Positions 1 through 11,573 of a DNA stretch of 64,000 nt are shown here, piece by piece (the first letter of the stretch is position 1; each line of letters begins with the position of its first letter). The notes below the pieces were generated by a model. The model did not search any database. It was given only the letters and a program-made list of their open reading frames with translations, and was not told the origin of the DNA. Made by a program: the position numbers and the translations under genes. Location of the stretch: positions 1,178,001 through 1,242,000 of the forward strand of contig NZ_CP009251.1 of the NCBI RefSeq assembly GCF_001941345.1, in the 5' to 3' direction. Source of the DNA: Corynebacterium stationis (lineage in GTDB: Bacteria > Actinomycetota > Actinomycetes > Mycobacteriales > Mycobacteriaceae).

Positions 1-109
1 CCGCATGTCCCACCTTGCGAGTACCAAACTCCCTCCGTACGCGGGAGACCACATCATGAGAGGTCATCCCGGCCGGTTTATCCACAACAACAAGTCCTGA
101 GTCAGTCAT
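1..109 (-). CDS. truB: tRNA pseudouridine(55) synthase TruB, N-terminal part (runs off the window)
   Basis: TruB converts uridine 55 of the T-loop of tRNAs to pseudouridine. Only the first 36 codons are inside the window. They read from ATG at 109 leftwards and contain the family's opening motif, [17 protein letters not shown], followed by a basic stretch ending in KVGHA, which normally runs into the GTLDP active-site loop just outside the window. The gene is divergent from ribF, with 45 bp between the two start codons. In actinobacteria truB and ribF are usual neighbours, which supports the call. The C-terminal catalytic and PUA parts cannot be judged here. Confidence 0.9.
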   Translation of the reverse strand, partial: MTDSGLVVVDKPAGMTSHDVVSRVRREFGTRKVGHA

Positions 110-151
110 GAGGCCATAGTCTAATCGGCAAGCAAATGATCTAGCATGTAA

Positions 152-1171
<1,020 letters not shown>

Positions 1172-1177
1172 AAGCCA

Positions 1178-2104
1178 ATGAAAATGATTTTAGATCTAGA
1201 CACCGGTATCGATGATGCCTTTGCGTTGGCCTATGCCATCGCACACCCGGGTATCGATTTGATTGGTGTCACCGGAACTTATGGCAATGTCACCATTGAA
1301 CAAGGCATGGCCAATACCCAGGCACTGTTGACGCTACTGGGCGCAGCCGATGTGCCCGTATATGCCGGACGCGCTATCGATGGCTTTGAGGTATCTGAAG
1401 CCTCTGCTCGTATTCACGGGCGCAATGGCGTGGGTGAGGTAGATATCGCTGCAGATGATGCGCAATCTGCTGGCGATGCACTTGAATTTTTAAGCGAAGC
1501 AGCGGCGAAATACGGCGATGATTTGGTGATCGTTCCCACCGGCGCGCAAACGACGCTTGCGCGGGCTTTAGAAAAAGATCCTGCATTGCGAGGCATTCGC
1601 ATGGTCAGCATGGGCGGCGCCTTAACCGTCCCGGGAAATGTGTCACCAGCGGCTGAGGCAAATATCTCCCAGGACCCAGTCTCTTCCAACACTGTGTACC
1701 AGTTGGCTGAGGATATGACCATGGTGGGCTTGGATGTCACTATGCAAACACAGCTCACACGTGCTGAGGCGGATTCGTGGCGGGGAACGCCAGCTGGAGA
1801 TGTCTTTGCTGATATGGCCGGCTATTACATCGACGCTTATCAGGAAAATAATCCGCACATGGATGGCTGCGCCTTGCATGACCCGTTGGCCGTGGCGGTT
1901 GCAGCTGATCCTGACTTGGTGGATTGTTTGATTCTTCCCCTGCAGGTCGATACCGAAGGCCCCACCATTGGTCGCACAATTGGACGGTGGGATGGCTCTG
2001 AGGTAGAAACCCGTGTAGCTGTTGGGGTAGACGTGGATAGTTTCGTGCCGGATTTCATCGACAAGCTGGCGCAACTATTTGGACGATTGGTCCAAAACCA
2101 GTAA
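1178..2104 (+). CDS. nucleoside hydrolase, inosine/uridine-preferring family
   Basis: This 308-residue enzyme belongs to the family that cleaves the N-glycosidic bond of ribonucleosides to give ribose and a free base. The calcium-binding N-terminal motif is present as DLDTGIDDAFAL (residues 6-17; the family norm is DTDPGxDDAxA). The ribose-pocket region follows (VTGTYGNVT), and the C-terminal half carries DGCALHDPLAVA, which supplies the conserved His/Asp pair. It starts 6 bp after ribF and probably belongs to the same transcript. Substrate preference (purine, pyrimidine or both) cannot be read from the sequence, so no rih symbol is given. A salvage role for exogenous or recycled nucleosides is the simplest inference. 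Confidence 0.88.
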   Translation: MKMILDLDTGIDDAFALAYAIAHPGIDLIGVTGTYGNVTIEQGMANTQALLTLLGAADVPVYAGRAIDGFEVSEASARIHGRNGVGEVDIAADDAQSAGDALEFLSEAAAKYGDDLVIVPTGAQTTLARALEKDPALRGIRMVSMGGALTVPGNVSPAAEANISQDPVSSNTVYQLAEDMTMVGLDVTMQTQLTRAEADSWRGTPAGDVFADMAGYYIDAYQENNPHMDGCALHDPLAVAVAADPDLVDCLILPLQVDTEGPTIGRTIGRWDGSEVETRVAVGVDVDSFVPDFIDKLAQLFGRLVQNQ

Positions 2105-2145
2105 GATAAGTTATCGCTTTATGACTGCAGTTCGCAGCAGTTGTG

Positions 2146-2170
2146 AAGTAGTGGCGCAAGCTGCTTTTTT
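2146..2170 (+). terminator. weak terminator-like hairpin before rpsO
   Basis: AAGTAGT (2146-2152) can pair with GCTGCTT (2160-2166) through seven pairs, two of them G-U, followed by four more T. It could end the ribF-nucleoside hydrolase transcript or act in the rpsO leader. The stem is weak. Confidence 0.35.
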
Positions 2171-2205
2171 CATGCGGACTGAAATAACTAATAGGAGATA
2201 ATCTC

Positions 2206-2475
2206 ATGGCATTGACCGCTGAGAAGAAGTCCGAAATCCTCAAGGAATTCGGCCTGCACGAGACCGATACTGGTTCCCCAGAAGCACAGGTTGCTTTGTT
2301 GACCTCTCGTATCAACACCTTGACCGAGCACCTGAAGTTCCACAAGCACGATCACCACTCCCGTCGTGGCCTGTTGCTGATGGTTGGTCGTCGTCGTGGC
2401 CTGCTGAAGTACTTGGCTGCTAACAACGTCGACCGCTACCGTGACCTGATTTCCCGTCTGGGTCTGCGTCGCTAA
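2206..2475 (+). CDS. rpsO: 30S ribosomal protein S15
   Basis: S15 binds the central domain of 16S rRNA early in assembly of the small subunit and bridges to the large subunit. The protein is 89 residues, the normal length, and contains the diagnostic [14 protein letters not shown] and [16 protein letters not shown] motifs. AGGAGA at 2192-2197 is the ribosome binding site and fixes the ATG at 2206. Codon choice is strongly biased (for example CGT and CTG) as expected for a highly expressed gene. A strong terminator follows directly, so rpsO is probably a short transcript separate from pnp. The rpsO-pnp order is conserved in many bacteria. Confidence 0.97.
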   Translation: MALTAEKKSEILKEFGLHETDTGSPEAQVALLTSRINTLTEHLKFHKHDHHSRRGLLLMVGRRRGLLKYLAANNVDRYRDLISRLGLRR

Positions 2476-2488
2476 GGTTTAAAGCTTT

Positions 2489-2530
2489 TATCACCGCTAC
2501 TTGGTTCAACTAAGTAGCGGTGATACTTGT
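2489..2530 (+). terminator. rho-independent terminator of rpsO
   Basis: TATCACCGCTACTT (2489-2502) pairs perfectly with AAGTAGCGGTGATA (2512-2525) across a 9-base loop and is followed by a T-rich tail. It lies 13 bp after the rpsO stop codon. Confidence 0.85.
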
Positions 2531-2676
2531 TTTCTAGGGGTACTTCTTCTCACAGTGTATTAGAGCAGCCAGTTTGGTAGACTCTGCAATGTTGTACGTG
2601 AAAAATACGTAATTGAACACTTCTTGATGGCGACACCGATGATCGCCAGATACTCTACGAAGGAGATCCCCTCTTA

Positions 2677-4953
2677 ATGAGTCCACGCAATAGCGGGAAA
2701 GCACAAACCCCAAATAACCAGGTCAGCTTCGCAAAAGATGAAGACTTTGACATCCTCGAGGCAACCGCCGTTTTGGATAATGGTGACTTTGGCACCCGCA
2801 CCATCACTTTTGAAACTGGCCAACTAGCCCGTCAAGCTGATGGATCTGTCACCACTTACTTCGATGATGACACCATGTTGTTGACCACCGTGACTGCATC
2901 GAACCAGCCACGCGAAGGCTTTGACTTCTTCCCACTGACCGTGGATGTGGAAGAGCGCATGTACGCAGCAGGTAAGATTCCTGGCTCTTTCTTCCGCCGT
3001 GAAGCACGTCCTTCAACCGAAGCAATTTTGGCTTGTCGCTTGATTGACCGTCCGCTGCGCCCAACCTTTGTTAAGGGCCTGCGCAACGAAGTTCAGGTCA
3101 TCAACACCGTGTTGAGCCTGGATCCGGCAGAATACTACGACGTCATTGCTATCAATGGCTCGTCCGCAGCAACCCAGCTATCCGGTTTGCCAGTTTCTGG
3201 CCCAGTCGGTGGCGTACGCATGGCGCTGCTGGCTGATGATAAGCACCCAAAGGGACAGTGGGTAGCGTTCCCGAATGCTGAACAGCATGAGCGCGCACTG
3301 TTTGAAATGGTCGTTGCTGGCCGAATTGTTAACCGCAAGCAAAAGGGCAAGAACGTCGATGACGTTGCCATCATGATGGTTGAAGCAGGCGCTGGCGTGC
3401 ACGTGCACGAACGCATTGCGGAAGGGGCACCTGCACCACAGGAATCCACCGTGGCAGAAGGCCTGGAAGCTGCAAAGCCATTCATCAAAACCCTGTGTGA
3501 AGCACAGGCAGGTCTTGCTGAGCGTGTTGGTAAGAAAACCAAGGAATTCCCGCTCTTCCCGGCCTATGCAGATGAAATCTATGATGCGGTGGCACGTAAG
3601 GCCGAAAAGAGGCTTGGCAAGCTGCTCACCATCGCCGCAAAGCAGGAGCGCGACGACGCAACCAATGCACACATGGAAGAAGTAGAAGCGCAGCTTCTGG
3701 AAGTATTTACTGAAGCAGACGCTTCCAAGCAGATCCGCGCAGCTTATAACCAGCTGATGAAGGAAATTGTGCGTGAGAAGATTCTCACCGAAGGTTTCCG
3801 CATCGACGGTCGTGCAGCAGAAGACATTCGCGACCTCGGCGTAGAAATCGGTCTGATCCCGCGCGTCCACGGTTCCGCACTCTTTGAGCGTGGAGAGACC
3901 CAGATTCTGGGCGTAACCACCTTGGATATGCTCAAGATGGAACAGACGATTGATTCTTTGACTCCAGTGGAGTCCAAGCGCTACATCCACCACTACAACT
4001 TCCCGCCATACTCCACCGGTGAGACCGGACGCGTTGGCTCTCCAAAGCGTCGCGAAATTGGTCACGGTGCATTGGCTGAGCGTGCACTGTTGCCAGTTAT
4101 CCCTTCCCGCGAAGACTTCCCGTACACCATTCGCCAGGTCTCTGAGGCACTGGGCTCCAACGGTTCGACTTCGATGGGTTCCGTTTGTGCTTCGACGATG
4201 TCGCTGTACAACGCAGGTGTTCCATTGAAGGCACCTGTGGCTGGTATCGCCATGGGTCTGGTTTCTGGTGAGGTTGAAGGCACGGAGCGCTTCGTAGCCT
4301 TGACTGACATCTTGGGCGCAGAAGATGCATTCGGCGACATGGACTTCAAGGTCGCAGGGACCAGTGACTACATCACCGCACTGCAGCTCGATACCAAGCT
4401 TGACGGTATCCCTTCTGAGGTCCTGGCTAGCGCTTTGTCGCAGGCACGCAATGCCCGTGAAGAGATCCTCGACATCATGGCTGAAGGCATCGACGGCCCA
4501 GATGAGATGTCCTCGCAGGCACCAAAGATTACTTCGATTAAGATTCCAGTATCGAAGATCGGTGAGTTGATTGGCCCTAAGGGCAAGACGATCAACACCA
4601 TCACGGAAGAAACGGGCGCTGATGTCTCTATCGAAGATGACGGTACAGTTTACGTTTCCGCGACTTCCGGTGAAGCAGCGGATGCAGCAATTGAAAAGGT
4701 CAATGCCATTGCTAATCCGCAGCTACCTAAGGTGGGCGAGCGCTTCTTGGGCACGGTAGTCAAGACTGTAGCCTTTGGTGCCTTCGTTTCCATCACCCCG
4801 GGTCGCGACGGCCTGATTCACATCTCTAACCTCGGTGGCGACGAGCGAATCGAAAAGGTTGAGGATGTAGTCAAAGTTGGCGATAAGATACAGATCGAAA
4901 TTGCTGATATTGATAACCGCGGCAAAATCTCCCTGGTTCCAGTTGAGGCTTAA
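2677..4953 (+). CDS. pnp: polyribonucleotide nucleotidyltransferase (PNPase)
   Basis: PNPase is a trimeric 3'-to-5' phosphorolytic exoribonuclease; in bacteria that make ppGpp the actinobacterial form has also been named GpsI. The 758-residue protein shows the full domain order: a first RNase PH domain (about 30-170), an alpha-helical linker, a second catalytic RNase PH domain (about 385-590), a KH domain (about 616-675, with [11 protein letters not shown]) and a C-terminal S1 domain (about 686-757, with GRDGLIHIS). The [15 protein letters not shown] loop appears here as [20 protein letters not shown] at 2660-2666 precedes ATG 2677 at normal spacing. It stands between two terminators and is probably transcribed alone, with leaky read-through from rpsO possible. 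Confidence 0.97.
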   Translation: MSPRNSGKAQTPNNQVSFAKDEDFDILEATAVLDNGDFGTRTITFETGQLARQADGSVTTYFDDDTMLLTTVTASNQPREGFDFFPLTVDVEERMYAAGKIPGSFFRREARPSTEAILACRLIDRPLRPTFVKGLRNEVQVINTVLSLDPAEYYDVIAINGSSAATQLSGLPVSGPVGGVRMALLADDKHPKGQWVAFPNAEQHERALFEMVVAGRIVNRKQKGKNVDDVAIMMVEAGAGVHVHERIAEGAPAPQESTVAEGLEAAKPFIKTLCEAQAGLAERVGKKTKEFPLFPAYADEIYDAVARKAEKRLGKLLTIAAKQERDDATNAHMEEVEAQLLEVFTEADASKQIRAAYNQLMKEIVREKILTEGFRIDGRAAEDIRDLGVEIGLIPRVHGSALFERGETQILGVTTLDMLKMEQTIDSLTPVESKRYIHHYNFPPYSTGETGRVGSPKRREIGHGALAERALLPVIPSREDFPYTIRQVSEALGSNGSTSMGSVCASTMSLYNAGVPLKAPVAGIAMGLVSGEVEGTERFVALTDILGAEDAFGDMDFKVAGTSDYITALQLDTKLDGIPSEVLASALSQARNAREEILDIMAEGIDGPDEMSSQAPKITSIKIPVSKIGELIGPKGKTINTITEETGADVSIEDDGTVYVSATSGEAADAAIEKVNAIANPQLPKVGERFLGTVVKTVAFGAFVSITPGRDGLIHISNLGGDERIEKVEDVVKVGDKIQIEIADIDNRGKISLVPVEA

Positions 4954-4968
4954 TTAAACCCTCTTCAT

Positions 4969-5012
4969 AAAATAAAAGCAGTGCTCCTGTGTGGGGCACT
5001 GCTTTTATTTTG
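4969..5012. terminator. bidirectional terminator between pnp and the lipoprotein gene
   Basis: AAAATAAAAGCAGTGC (4969-4984) is a perfect inverted repeat of GCACTGCTTTTATTTT (4996-5011). The A-rich and T-rich outer arms give a U-tract in either direction, so it can end both pnp and the convergent gene on the other strand. Confidence 0.88.
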
Positions 5013-5021
5013 TCTAGGTAT

Positions 5022-5687
5022 CTAATGCAAGATATCGATGACCACGCGGGGTTGATCGTTTAAGAAGGTCACAGAGTACGGGGATTTCTTTTCCAGGCCG
5101 ATGACATATTGCGACTGTGCTTCAAAGGTCGTGACAAATTCCACGCCGGTAACAACACCCGCGCCAGGGACTGTGCCGAAGTCCATGTAGGCCTCTTCTA
5201 GCTCTGGCGTTGAAGGCCAAGGAGTGGATTCCACGCCAATGTTGATGGCTGTTTCACCCTCATACTCAATAGGGAAGCCGGAGGCCTGCTGGGTCGGCTC
5301 AGGGCCTAGTTGGGTAAACCAGCCAGCGGTACCAGTGCCTTCAAAATCTAAGACCACGCGAGTAAAGGAATCATGATCCGCAACGCGTACACCGACGGGG
5401 ACAAGATCAGTTCCTACCCCAGGGCTTTGCTGCTTATCTTCTGTTGTCGGACTACCTAAAGGCGAAAGTGCTTTGGAACCTTCTGTGGTTGCCTCGACGG
5501 TATCAGCAGTCTCAGTGCTGTCAGTACCTTCAGAGTCTGTGGAATCAGATGTTGTCGACTGTGGCGCTGGGTCTACAGCAACGGAAGAGTCAGCTGCTGT
5601 GTCATCAGGAGAAGAGGAACAAGCGGCAAGCAAGGTAGCGGCGGTGAGAATACTTAGGGCAGAGAGGGAAGGGCGTTGCGTTTTCAT
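5022..5687 (-). CDS. secreted lipoprotein with AMIN-like domain
   Basis: This 221-residue protein starts with a charged N-terminus, a hydrophobic stretch and the lipobox LLAAC, so Cys22 is probably lipidated and the protein anchored to the outer face of the membrane. A Ser/Thr/Asp/Glu-rich linker (about 24-90) follows, then a globular region (about 95-221) containing DHDSFTRVVLDFEGTG, which matches the AMIN-like domain found in many actinobacterial lipoproteins. Related AMIN domains localise cell-wall hydrolases, but no catalytic domain is present here. The gene is convergent with pnp and shares its terminator. Its function is unknown. Confidence 0.82.
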   Translation of the reverse strand: MKTQRPSLSALSILTAATLLAACSSSPDDTAADSSVAVDPAPQSTTSDSTDSEGTDSTETADTVEATTEGSKALSPLGSPTTEDKQQSPGVGTDLVPVGVRVADHDSFTRVVLDFEGTGTAGWFTQLGPEPTQQASGFPIEYEGETAINIGVESTPWPSTPELEEAYMDFGTVPGAGVVTGVEFVTTFEAQSQYVIGLEKKSPYSVTFLNDQPRVVIDILH

Positions 5688-5750
5688 AACACCAGTTTAC
5701 CTGTGTTTTAGAGTGACATCTGAGACGATTTGGTAACAGTGAGGTGTCCG

Positions 5751-6137
5751 TTACGGCCTTTTTAATTGGACCAATTGAATGATGTTGCCGCAGGTGTCAT
5801 CGAAAGCTGAGACAACCGAATGCCCATAGTCAGTTGGTTCGGTAACAAACTCCACGCCCTTTTCTTTCAGCGCGGCGGTTTCGGCCGTAACATCCTCGGA
5901 CAAAAATTGGGTGGCTGGGATGCCGTCTGCTCGCAATGCTGCTGTGTAAGCCTGGGCTGCGGGGTGAGCATTTGGCTCGAGTAAAAGCTCCGTGCCACCA
6001 TCTGGATTGGTGACCGTAAGCCACCAGTAGTGCTCATTTTTGACGCTATCTTTGACTACGAAACCGAGCTTATCTACGTAGAAATCATGGGCTTTTTGAA
6101 GGTCATCAACAAATACTGAAGCAATATATATGCGCAC
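5751..6137 (-). CDS. VOC (glyoxalase-like) family protein
   Basis: The product is about 128 residues with the beta-alpha-beta-beta-beta fold of the VOC superfamily: it opens with RIYIASVFVDDLQKAHDFYV, includes GGTELLLEP in the centre and ends with DTCGNIIQLVQL, which carries a likely metal-ligand region. I chose the GTG at 6137 because it places the protein start exactly at the first beta strand; an ATG at 6158 would add seven residues (MRCYGLT) without a ribosome binding site. Members of this family act as dioxygenases, glyoxalases or antibiotic-resistance proteins, and the sequence does not say which. It is divergent from dapB. Confidence 0.8.
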   Translation of the reverse strand: MRIYIASVFVDDLQKAHDFYVDKLGFVVKDSVKNEHYWWLTVTNPDGGTELLLEPNAHPAAQAYTAALRADGIPATQFLSEDVTAETAALKEKGVEFVTEPTDYGHSVVSAFDDTCGNIIQLVQLKRP

Positions 6138-6150
6138 GGTTAAACCATAG

Positions 6151-6969
<819 letters not shown>

Positions 6970-7719
6970 ATGGCCGAGCAAGTACAACTAGATGTACAGC
7001 TGATTGCTGCTACACAATTTCACCATCCACCCCAGCCGGATTGGGAAAGGGATGACGCGGCGACGGATGCGGAAGCACTCGTCGAATTCGCGGGCCGCGC
7101 GTGCTATGACTCCTTTGATAAGCCCAATCCACGTACCCAGACCAATGAGTCATATCTGCGCCACCTGTTAGAAGTTGGCCATGACGCGTTATTAGAGCAC
7201 GCTACGGCCACGCTTTATATTCAAGGTATTTCGCGCTCTGCATGTCATGAATTGGTGCGCCATCGCCATTTTTCCTTCTCGCAGCTTTCGCAGCGCTTTG
7301 TCCATCCTGAGGATGCACAGGTAGTTATTCCCAAAGCTATTGCTGACGATGAGCAGCTTTCTAGGCTTTTGCTGGGGGCAGTAGATGAGACCCGGTTTGT
7401 CTATGATGAGTTGTTGAATGCTCTAGAAGAAAAGCTTGCAGATGAACCCAATGCCATTTTGCGGATGAAACAAGCGCGCCAAGCTGCACGGTCAATTTTG
7501 CCCAATGCCACTGAGTCACGGATTGTCGTTACCGGCAACTACCGCGCGTGGCGGCATTTTATTGCAGCGCGCGCAACAGAGTATGCAGACGTGGAGATTC
7601 GCAGCGTAGCTATTGCATGTTTACGGCTGCTCAAGGCGCAAGCACCAGTGCTTTTCGATGACTTCAATATCTCCACTTTGTCGGATGGCACGGAGATGGC
7701 GTCGTCTCCATATGCCTAG
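6970..7719 (+). CDS. thyX: FAD-dependent thymidylate synthase ThyX
   Basis: ThyX makes dTMP from dUMP using methylene-tetrahydrofolate and reduced FAD, unrelated in structure to ThyA. The 249-residue protein carries the ThyX signature as [14 protein letters not shown] (about residues 97-110; the family form is RHRxxSxNxxSxR, with an F-S replacement at the N position). The C-terminal part has [15 protein letters not shown] and includes the FAD/dUMP site arginines. The start codon touches the dapB stop, so translation is probably coupled. The reason for placing dTMP synthesis inside a lysine cluster is unclear, but the arrangement is common in corynebacteria. Confidence 0.94.
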   Translation: MAEQVQLDVQLIAATQFHHPPQPDWERDDAATDAEALVEFAGRACYDSFDKPNPRTQTNESYLRHLLEVGHDALLEHATATLYIQGISRSACHELVRHRHFSFSQLSQRFVHPEDAQVVIPKAIADDEQLSRLLLGAVDETRFVYDELLNALEEKLADEPNAILRMKQARQAARSILPNATESRIVVTGNYRAWRHFIAARATEYADVEIRSVAIACLRLLKAQAPVLFDDFNISTLSDGTEMASSPYA

Positions 7720-7731
7720 TTAAAGAGGCGA

Positions 7732-7765
7732 TTTTCGGTACACACGGGTAGTGATGTACCGAAAA
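7732..7765. repeat. 11-bp inverted repeat between thyX and dapA
   Basis: TTTTCGGTACA (7732-7742) is a perfect inverted repeat of TGTACCGAAAA (7755-7765) with a 12-base spacer. It has no T-run, so it may be an operator or an RNA processing/stability hairpin rather than a terminator. It ends 28 bp before the dapA start. Confidence 0.6.
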
Positions 7766-7793
7766 GTGCACGCAACAGGTAATCTTGGTAGCC

Positions 7794-8708
7794 ATGAGCA
7801 CAGGTATGACAGCAAGGACAGGTGTCGAGTACTTTGGCCGCGTCGGTGTCGCGATGGTTACTCCTTTTGATAGTAACGGCGCATTCGACGTCAAGAAGGC
7901 TCGGCAGCTAGCCGCACACCTGGTGGACAACGGCATTGATTCGCTAATCTTGTCGGGCACCACCGGAGAATCACCCACGACTACCGTGGATGAGAAGCTG
8001 GAATTGCTCAAAGCTGTAAAGGACGAAGTAGGCGACCGCGCTAAGCTCACCGCCGGAGCAGGTACGAATAACACCGCAAGCTCAATTGAGCTAGCCAAGG
8101 CGAGTGCTGAGGCGGGCGCGGATGCCCTTTTGATTGTGACGCCGTACTATTCAAAGCCCTCACAAGAAGGCGTCTACGCGCACTTTGCAGCGATAGCTAA
8201 TGCCACAGACTTACCTATCTGTGTCTATGACATCCCGGGCCGCTCAGCGATCCCTGTTGAAACAGAAACTTTGCTGCGGCTGTCAGAACTTCCCACCGTG
8301 AAAGGCGTAAAAGACGCAAAGGGCGACTTTGCAGCAGCTTCGCGTCTTATCGCAGAAACTGACCTGGCGTGGTACTCCGGTGATGACCCTCTCAACCTTC
8401 CTTGGTTGTCTGTCGGCGCATCCGGATTCATTTCAGTAGTTGGCCATGCAGCTCCACGCGAGCTAGCAGAACTGTGGGATGCTTTTGACCGTGGTGATAT
8501 TGAGCGCGCACGGGAAATTAACGCACAAACTCTTATCCCTCTGGCGGAGCAACAAGCTCGTCTCGGAGGCGTAACACTTGCCAAGGAAGCCCTGCGGATG
8601 CAGGGCATTGAAGTTGGAGATCCTCGATTGCCAGTACTCGGCGCAGATGCCGACGAGCTTGAGGGTCTTCGTGAGACGATGAAGAAGGCTGGAGTCCTTA
8701 AAGAATGA
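7794..8708 (+). CDS. dapA: 4-hydroxy-tetrahydrodipicolinate synthase
   Basis: DapA condenses pyruvate with aspartate semialdehyde, the first committed step towards diaminopimelate and lysine. The 304-residue TIM-barrel protein shows [10 protein letters not shown] (substrate-binding loop), [12 protein letters not shown] (catalytic Tyr) and [11 protein letters not shown] with the Schiff-base lysine. ATG 7794 gives [15 protein letters not shown], which lines up with the known corynebacterial start. A TAATCT sequence (7781-7786) is only 8 bp upstream, so a leaderless transcript is possible; no good ribosome binding site is seen. The stop codon overlaps the start of rnj (ATGA), indicating coupled translation. 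Confidence 0.96.
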   Translation: MSTGMTARTGVEYFGRVGVAMVTPFDSNGAFDVKKARQLAAHLVDNGIDSLILSGTTGESPTTTVDEKLELLKAVKDEVGDRAKLTAGAGTNNTASSIELAKASAEAGADALLIVTPYYSKPSQEGVYAHFAAIANATDLPICVYDIPGRSAIPVETETLLRLSELPTVKGVKDAKGDFAAASRLIAETDLAWYSGDDPLNLPWLSVGASGFISVVGHAAPRELAELWDAFDRGDIERAREINAQTLIPLAEQQARLGGVTLAKEALRMQGIEVGDPRLPVLGADADELEGLRETMKKAGVLKE

Positions 8709-10807
8709 ATGAATCCCGAAACCGCCCCCGTAAGGTAACCCGAAAGGCGGGTCCACCTGCGGAGGCGCAGGAAACCGCTTCGAATGAGGCGGCTTCGCCT
8801 GTTTTCCAGGCACCGGACAACTCTGCAACTGATTCTGCAGTGCAGAAGAACGAAAATTCCGGTAACTCCGAGAAGAGCTCGGAGAATAAAAACCAGGGTG
8901 AGAACACCAATCGTCGCAACCGCTCCCGCGGCTCCCGCGGACGCGGCCATGGCGGAAACAATGGCCAAAACAACCAGGGCGACGGAAACCAGGGCGGACG
9001 CAACAACCGTCGTGGCGGCAACAATAACAATCGCCGCAATGTTCCAAAGTCCATGCAGGGCGCGGATCTGACCAAGCGTCTTCCACAGCCACCAAAGCAG
9101 GCCAAGGGATCCCTGCGTATTTATGCACTGGGCGGCATTTCTGAAATTGGCCGCAACATGACCGTCTTCGAATACGACGGCAAGCTTTTAGTCATCGACT
9201 GTGGTGTGCTGTTCCCATCCTCCGGTGAGCCTGGCGTTGACCTGATCCTGCCTGACTTCGGTCCGATCGAGAACAAGCTCGACAAGATCGAAGCACTGAT
9301 CATCACCCACGCCCACGAGGACCACATTGGTGCTATCCCATGGCTGTTGAAGCTGCGTTCTGACATCCCAATTGTTGCTTCGCGCTTTACCATTGCTTTG
9401 ATCGCTGCAAAGTGTAAAGAACACCGTCAGCGTCCAAAGTTCATTGAAGTTAACGAAAAGTCGGACGTCAGCTACGGTCCATTCCGTGCACGCTTCTGGG
9501 CAGTGAACCACTCCGTTCCAGACGCGCTTGGCGTCATGCTGGGCACCCCAGCAGGCAATGTCATCCACACTGGTGATATCAAGCTGGATCAGACTCCACT
9601 GGATGGCCGTCCAACTGACTTGCCAGCGCTTTCTCGTTACGGCGATGAGGGCGTTGACCTCATGCTGTGTGACTCGACGAATGCAAATATCCCAGGCGTT
9701 TCTGCATCTGAAGGTGATATCCCAGCTACCTTCAACCGTTTGGTTGCTAGTGCTCGTCAGCGCGTAATTATCGCGTCCTTTGCATCGAATGTTTACCGCG
9801 TGCAGGCTGCCATCGATGCCGCTGTAAATGCCGGCCGTAAGGTTGCTTTCAACGGTCGTTCGATGATGCGCAACATGGAAATCGCAGAGAAGATGGGCTT
9901 CTTGCGAGTTCCACGCGGCACCATTGTGTCGATTGAAGACGCTGCGAAGATGGCTCCGCACAAGGTTGTACTGATTACGACCGGTACACAGGGTGAGCCA
10001 ATGGCTGCGCTGTCGCGTATGGCACGTCGTGAGCACCGTCAAATCACGGTTCGTGATGGCGACATGATTGTCTTCTCTTCCTCCCTGATTCCAGGTAACG
10101 AAGAAGCTGTCTATGGCGTCATGAACATGCTTTCGCAAATCGGTGCTGAAGTCATTACCAATAAGGAAGCTAAGGTTCACTCCTCTGGTCACGGCTATGG
10201 CGGCGAACTGCTCTTCCTGTACAACGCAGCGCGTCCTAAGAATGCCATGCCTGTCCACGGCGAATGGCGCCACTTGCGTGCGAACAAAGAATTGGCAATC
10301 TCCACCGGTGTCGACCGCGATCGCGTAGTTCTGGCACAAAACGGTGTGGTTGTTGACCTCCAAAATGGTCGCGCACAGGTAGTCGGACAGCTGACCGTCG
10401 GCCACCTCTACGTCGATGGTGTCAACATGGGTGAAGTGGATGCGGATACTCTCGCGGACCGTACCAACCTGGGTTCCGGCGGCGTGGTTTCCATTACCTG
10501 TGTCATTGATAACCGCACCTCTCGTCTGCTTGAGCACCCATCGGTAGCAACCACGGGCTTTAGCGATGACGACCGCGGAATCGTTCCAGAGGTCGCTGAG
10601 ATGGTGGAAAACACCATGAACGACCTAGCATCCGAAGGCGAAAACGACACTTACCGCATGGTTCAGCGTCTACGCCGCAAGGTATCTAAGCTGATGGATT
10701 CTAAGTACAAGCGTGAGCCAGTTATCTTGCCAACGATTATTGCGACTTCCGGTGAAGTCCTCGTGGCTGACGAAGATGACGTAAAGGCAACGCGTCCTTC
10801 CCAGTAG
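8705..10807 (+). CDS. rnj: ribonuclease J
   Basis: RNase J is a metallo-beta-lactamase-fold ribonuclease with endonuclease and 5'-to-3' exonuclease activity, used in rRNA maturation and mRNA decay. The 700-residue protein has the zinc motif HAHEDH (about residues 202-207), [10 protein letters not shown], and the beta-CASP features SSGHGYGGE and PVHGEWRHL. The first ~130 residues are an unusual low-complexity tail, acidic/Ser-rich then Arg/Gly/Asn-rich, before the catalytic core begins at [10 protein letters not shown]. Similar long basic tails occur in actinobacterial RNase J. ATG 8705 overlaps the dapA stop codon. It may cooperate with PNPase, encoded earlier in the window. Confidence 0.95.
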   Translation: MNESRNRPRKVTRKAGPPAEAQETASNEAASPVFQAPDNSATDSAVQKNENSGNSEKSSENKNQGENTNRRNRSRGSRGRGHGGNNGQNNQGDGNQGGRNNRRGGNNNNRRNVPKSMQGADLTKRLPQPPKQAKGSLRIYALGGISEIGRNMTVFEYDGKLLVIDCGVLFPSSGEPGVDLILPDFGPIENKLDKIEALIITHAHEDHIGAIPWLLKLRSDIPIVASRFTIALIAAKCKEHRQRPKFIEVNEKSDVSYGPFRARFWAVNHSVPDALGVMLGTPAGNVIHTGDIKLDQTPLDGRPTDLPALSRYGDEGVDLMLCDSTNANIPGVSASEGDIPATFNRLVASARQRVIIASFASNVYRVQAAIDAAVNAGRKVAFNGRSMMRNMEIAEKMGFLRVPRGTIVSIEDAAKMAPHKVVLITTGTQGEPMAALSRMARREHRQITVRDGDMIVFSSSLIPGNEEAVYGVMNMLSQIGAEVITNKEAKVHSSGHGYGGELLFLYNAARPKNAMPVHGEWRHLRANKELAISTGVDRDRVVLAQNGVVVDLQNGRAQVVGQLTVGHLYVDGVNMGEVDADTLADRTNLGSGGVVSITCVIDNRTSRLLEHPSVATTGFSDDDRGIVPEVAEMVENTMNDLASEGENDTYRMVQRLRRKVSKLMDSKYKREPVILPTIIATSGEVLVADEDDVKATRPSQ

Positions 10808-10832
10808 TCTTTCAAGACTATTTCAGCTTCTT

Positions 10833-10860
10833 GTCCCTCAGCATCGCTATGCTGGGGGAC
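10833..10860 (+). promoter_or_regulatory. hairpin covering the Shine-Dalgarno region of the next gene
   Basis: GTCCCTCAGCAT (10833-10844) pairs with ATGCTGGGGGAC (10849-10860) over 12 pairs (one T-G) with a 4-base loop. The GGGGGA that would serve as ribosome binding site lies inside the stem, and the ATG follows immediately at 10861. It could be the end of the rnj transcript or a block on translation. Confidence 0.6.
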
Positions 10861-11472
10861 ATGACTTTTTCTGCCGCACAACGAAATAAGCTCGCGCAAC
10901 TTCTCATTGAACTCGGTCCGGACGCGCCAACCCTGTGCGAAGGTTGGGAAACTAAAGATATGGCGGCGCATTTGTGGATCCGCGAGAACCGCTTAGACGC
11001 TGCAGCTGGAATGTTTATCTCGAAGCTACAAAACCGCTTAGAGAATCTCACCCAGGAGACGCTGTCCCGTAATTATGAAGATGTCGTTAATGAATGGGCA
11101 GCTGGCCCACCTCGTTGGCTCAAGGGTATTGATACCAAGATGAACACGATGGAACACTTCATTCACTATGAAGATGTTCGTCGCGCCAATGGCATGACTG
11201 AGCCACAGCCTTTGTCCGATGCAGCAAATAAACAGCTTTATTCTGCATTGAAGATGTTGGCTTCTTCTGCGCTCCGCAAATCCGCAAGTCCGGTGGTGCT
11301 TCACCCACGTGGGTTTGATCGGATTGTTACCGCAGATAAAAAGGGAATTTCCGCAAATGGTGGTGATGTCATCCGCGTCAGCGGCGAAGTAGGGGAGTTG
11401 TTGTTGTGGGCCTCTGGCCGTGATGTTGCAGATATTACGATCAACGGGGATGCTTCCAAGGTTGCACGATAA
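10861..11472 (+). CDS. TIGR03085-type metal-binding (DinB/mycothiol-dependent isomerase fold) protein
   Basis: The 203-residue protein resembles the actinobacterial TIGR03085 family, part of the DinB-like superfamily that includes mycothiol-dependent maleylpyruvate isomerase. The start of the family is clear: GPDAPTLCEGWETKDMAAHL, where the His at the end is a predicted metal ligand, and MEHFIHYEDVRRANG supplies the other two His positions. The ATG at 10861 sits directly after a strong hairpin; a TTG 30 bp upstream is less likely because it adds residues with no homology. The substrate is unknown. It follows rnj in the same orientation by 53 bp and precedes ftsK. Confidence 0.78.
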   Translation: MTFSAAQRNKLAQLLIELGPDAPTLCEGWETKDMAAHLWIRENRLDAAAGMFISKLQNRLENLTQETLSRNYEDVVNEWAAGPPRWLKGIDTKMNTMEHFIHYEDVRRANGMTEPQPLSDAANKQLYSALKMLASSALRKSASPVVLHPRGFDRIVTADKKGISANGGDVIRVSGEVGELLLWASGRDVADITINGDASKVAR

Positions 11473-11573
11473 CCACTCGGCACTACTTCCATGGCGAAAG
11501 TAATTGACAAAAATCTCCTTTTTCATGTGTGGCTAATGTGACGAGAGGGTTTGTTGCGGCTAAAGTTACAAGC

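Noticed and set aside
3178..4065. 295-codon minus-strand frame opposite pnp
   Set aside because: Shadow of PNPase codons; composition is rich in Cys/Phe/His and shows no family motif.
9188..10537. 449-codon open frame on the minus strand opposite rnj
   Set aside because: It lies entirely inside rnj, has no recognisable domain, and no ribosome binding site at its start; long antisense frames are common opposite genes with this codon bias.
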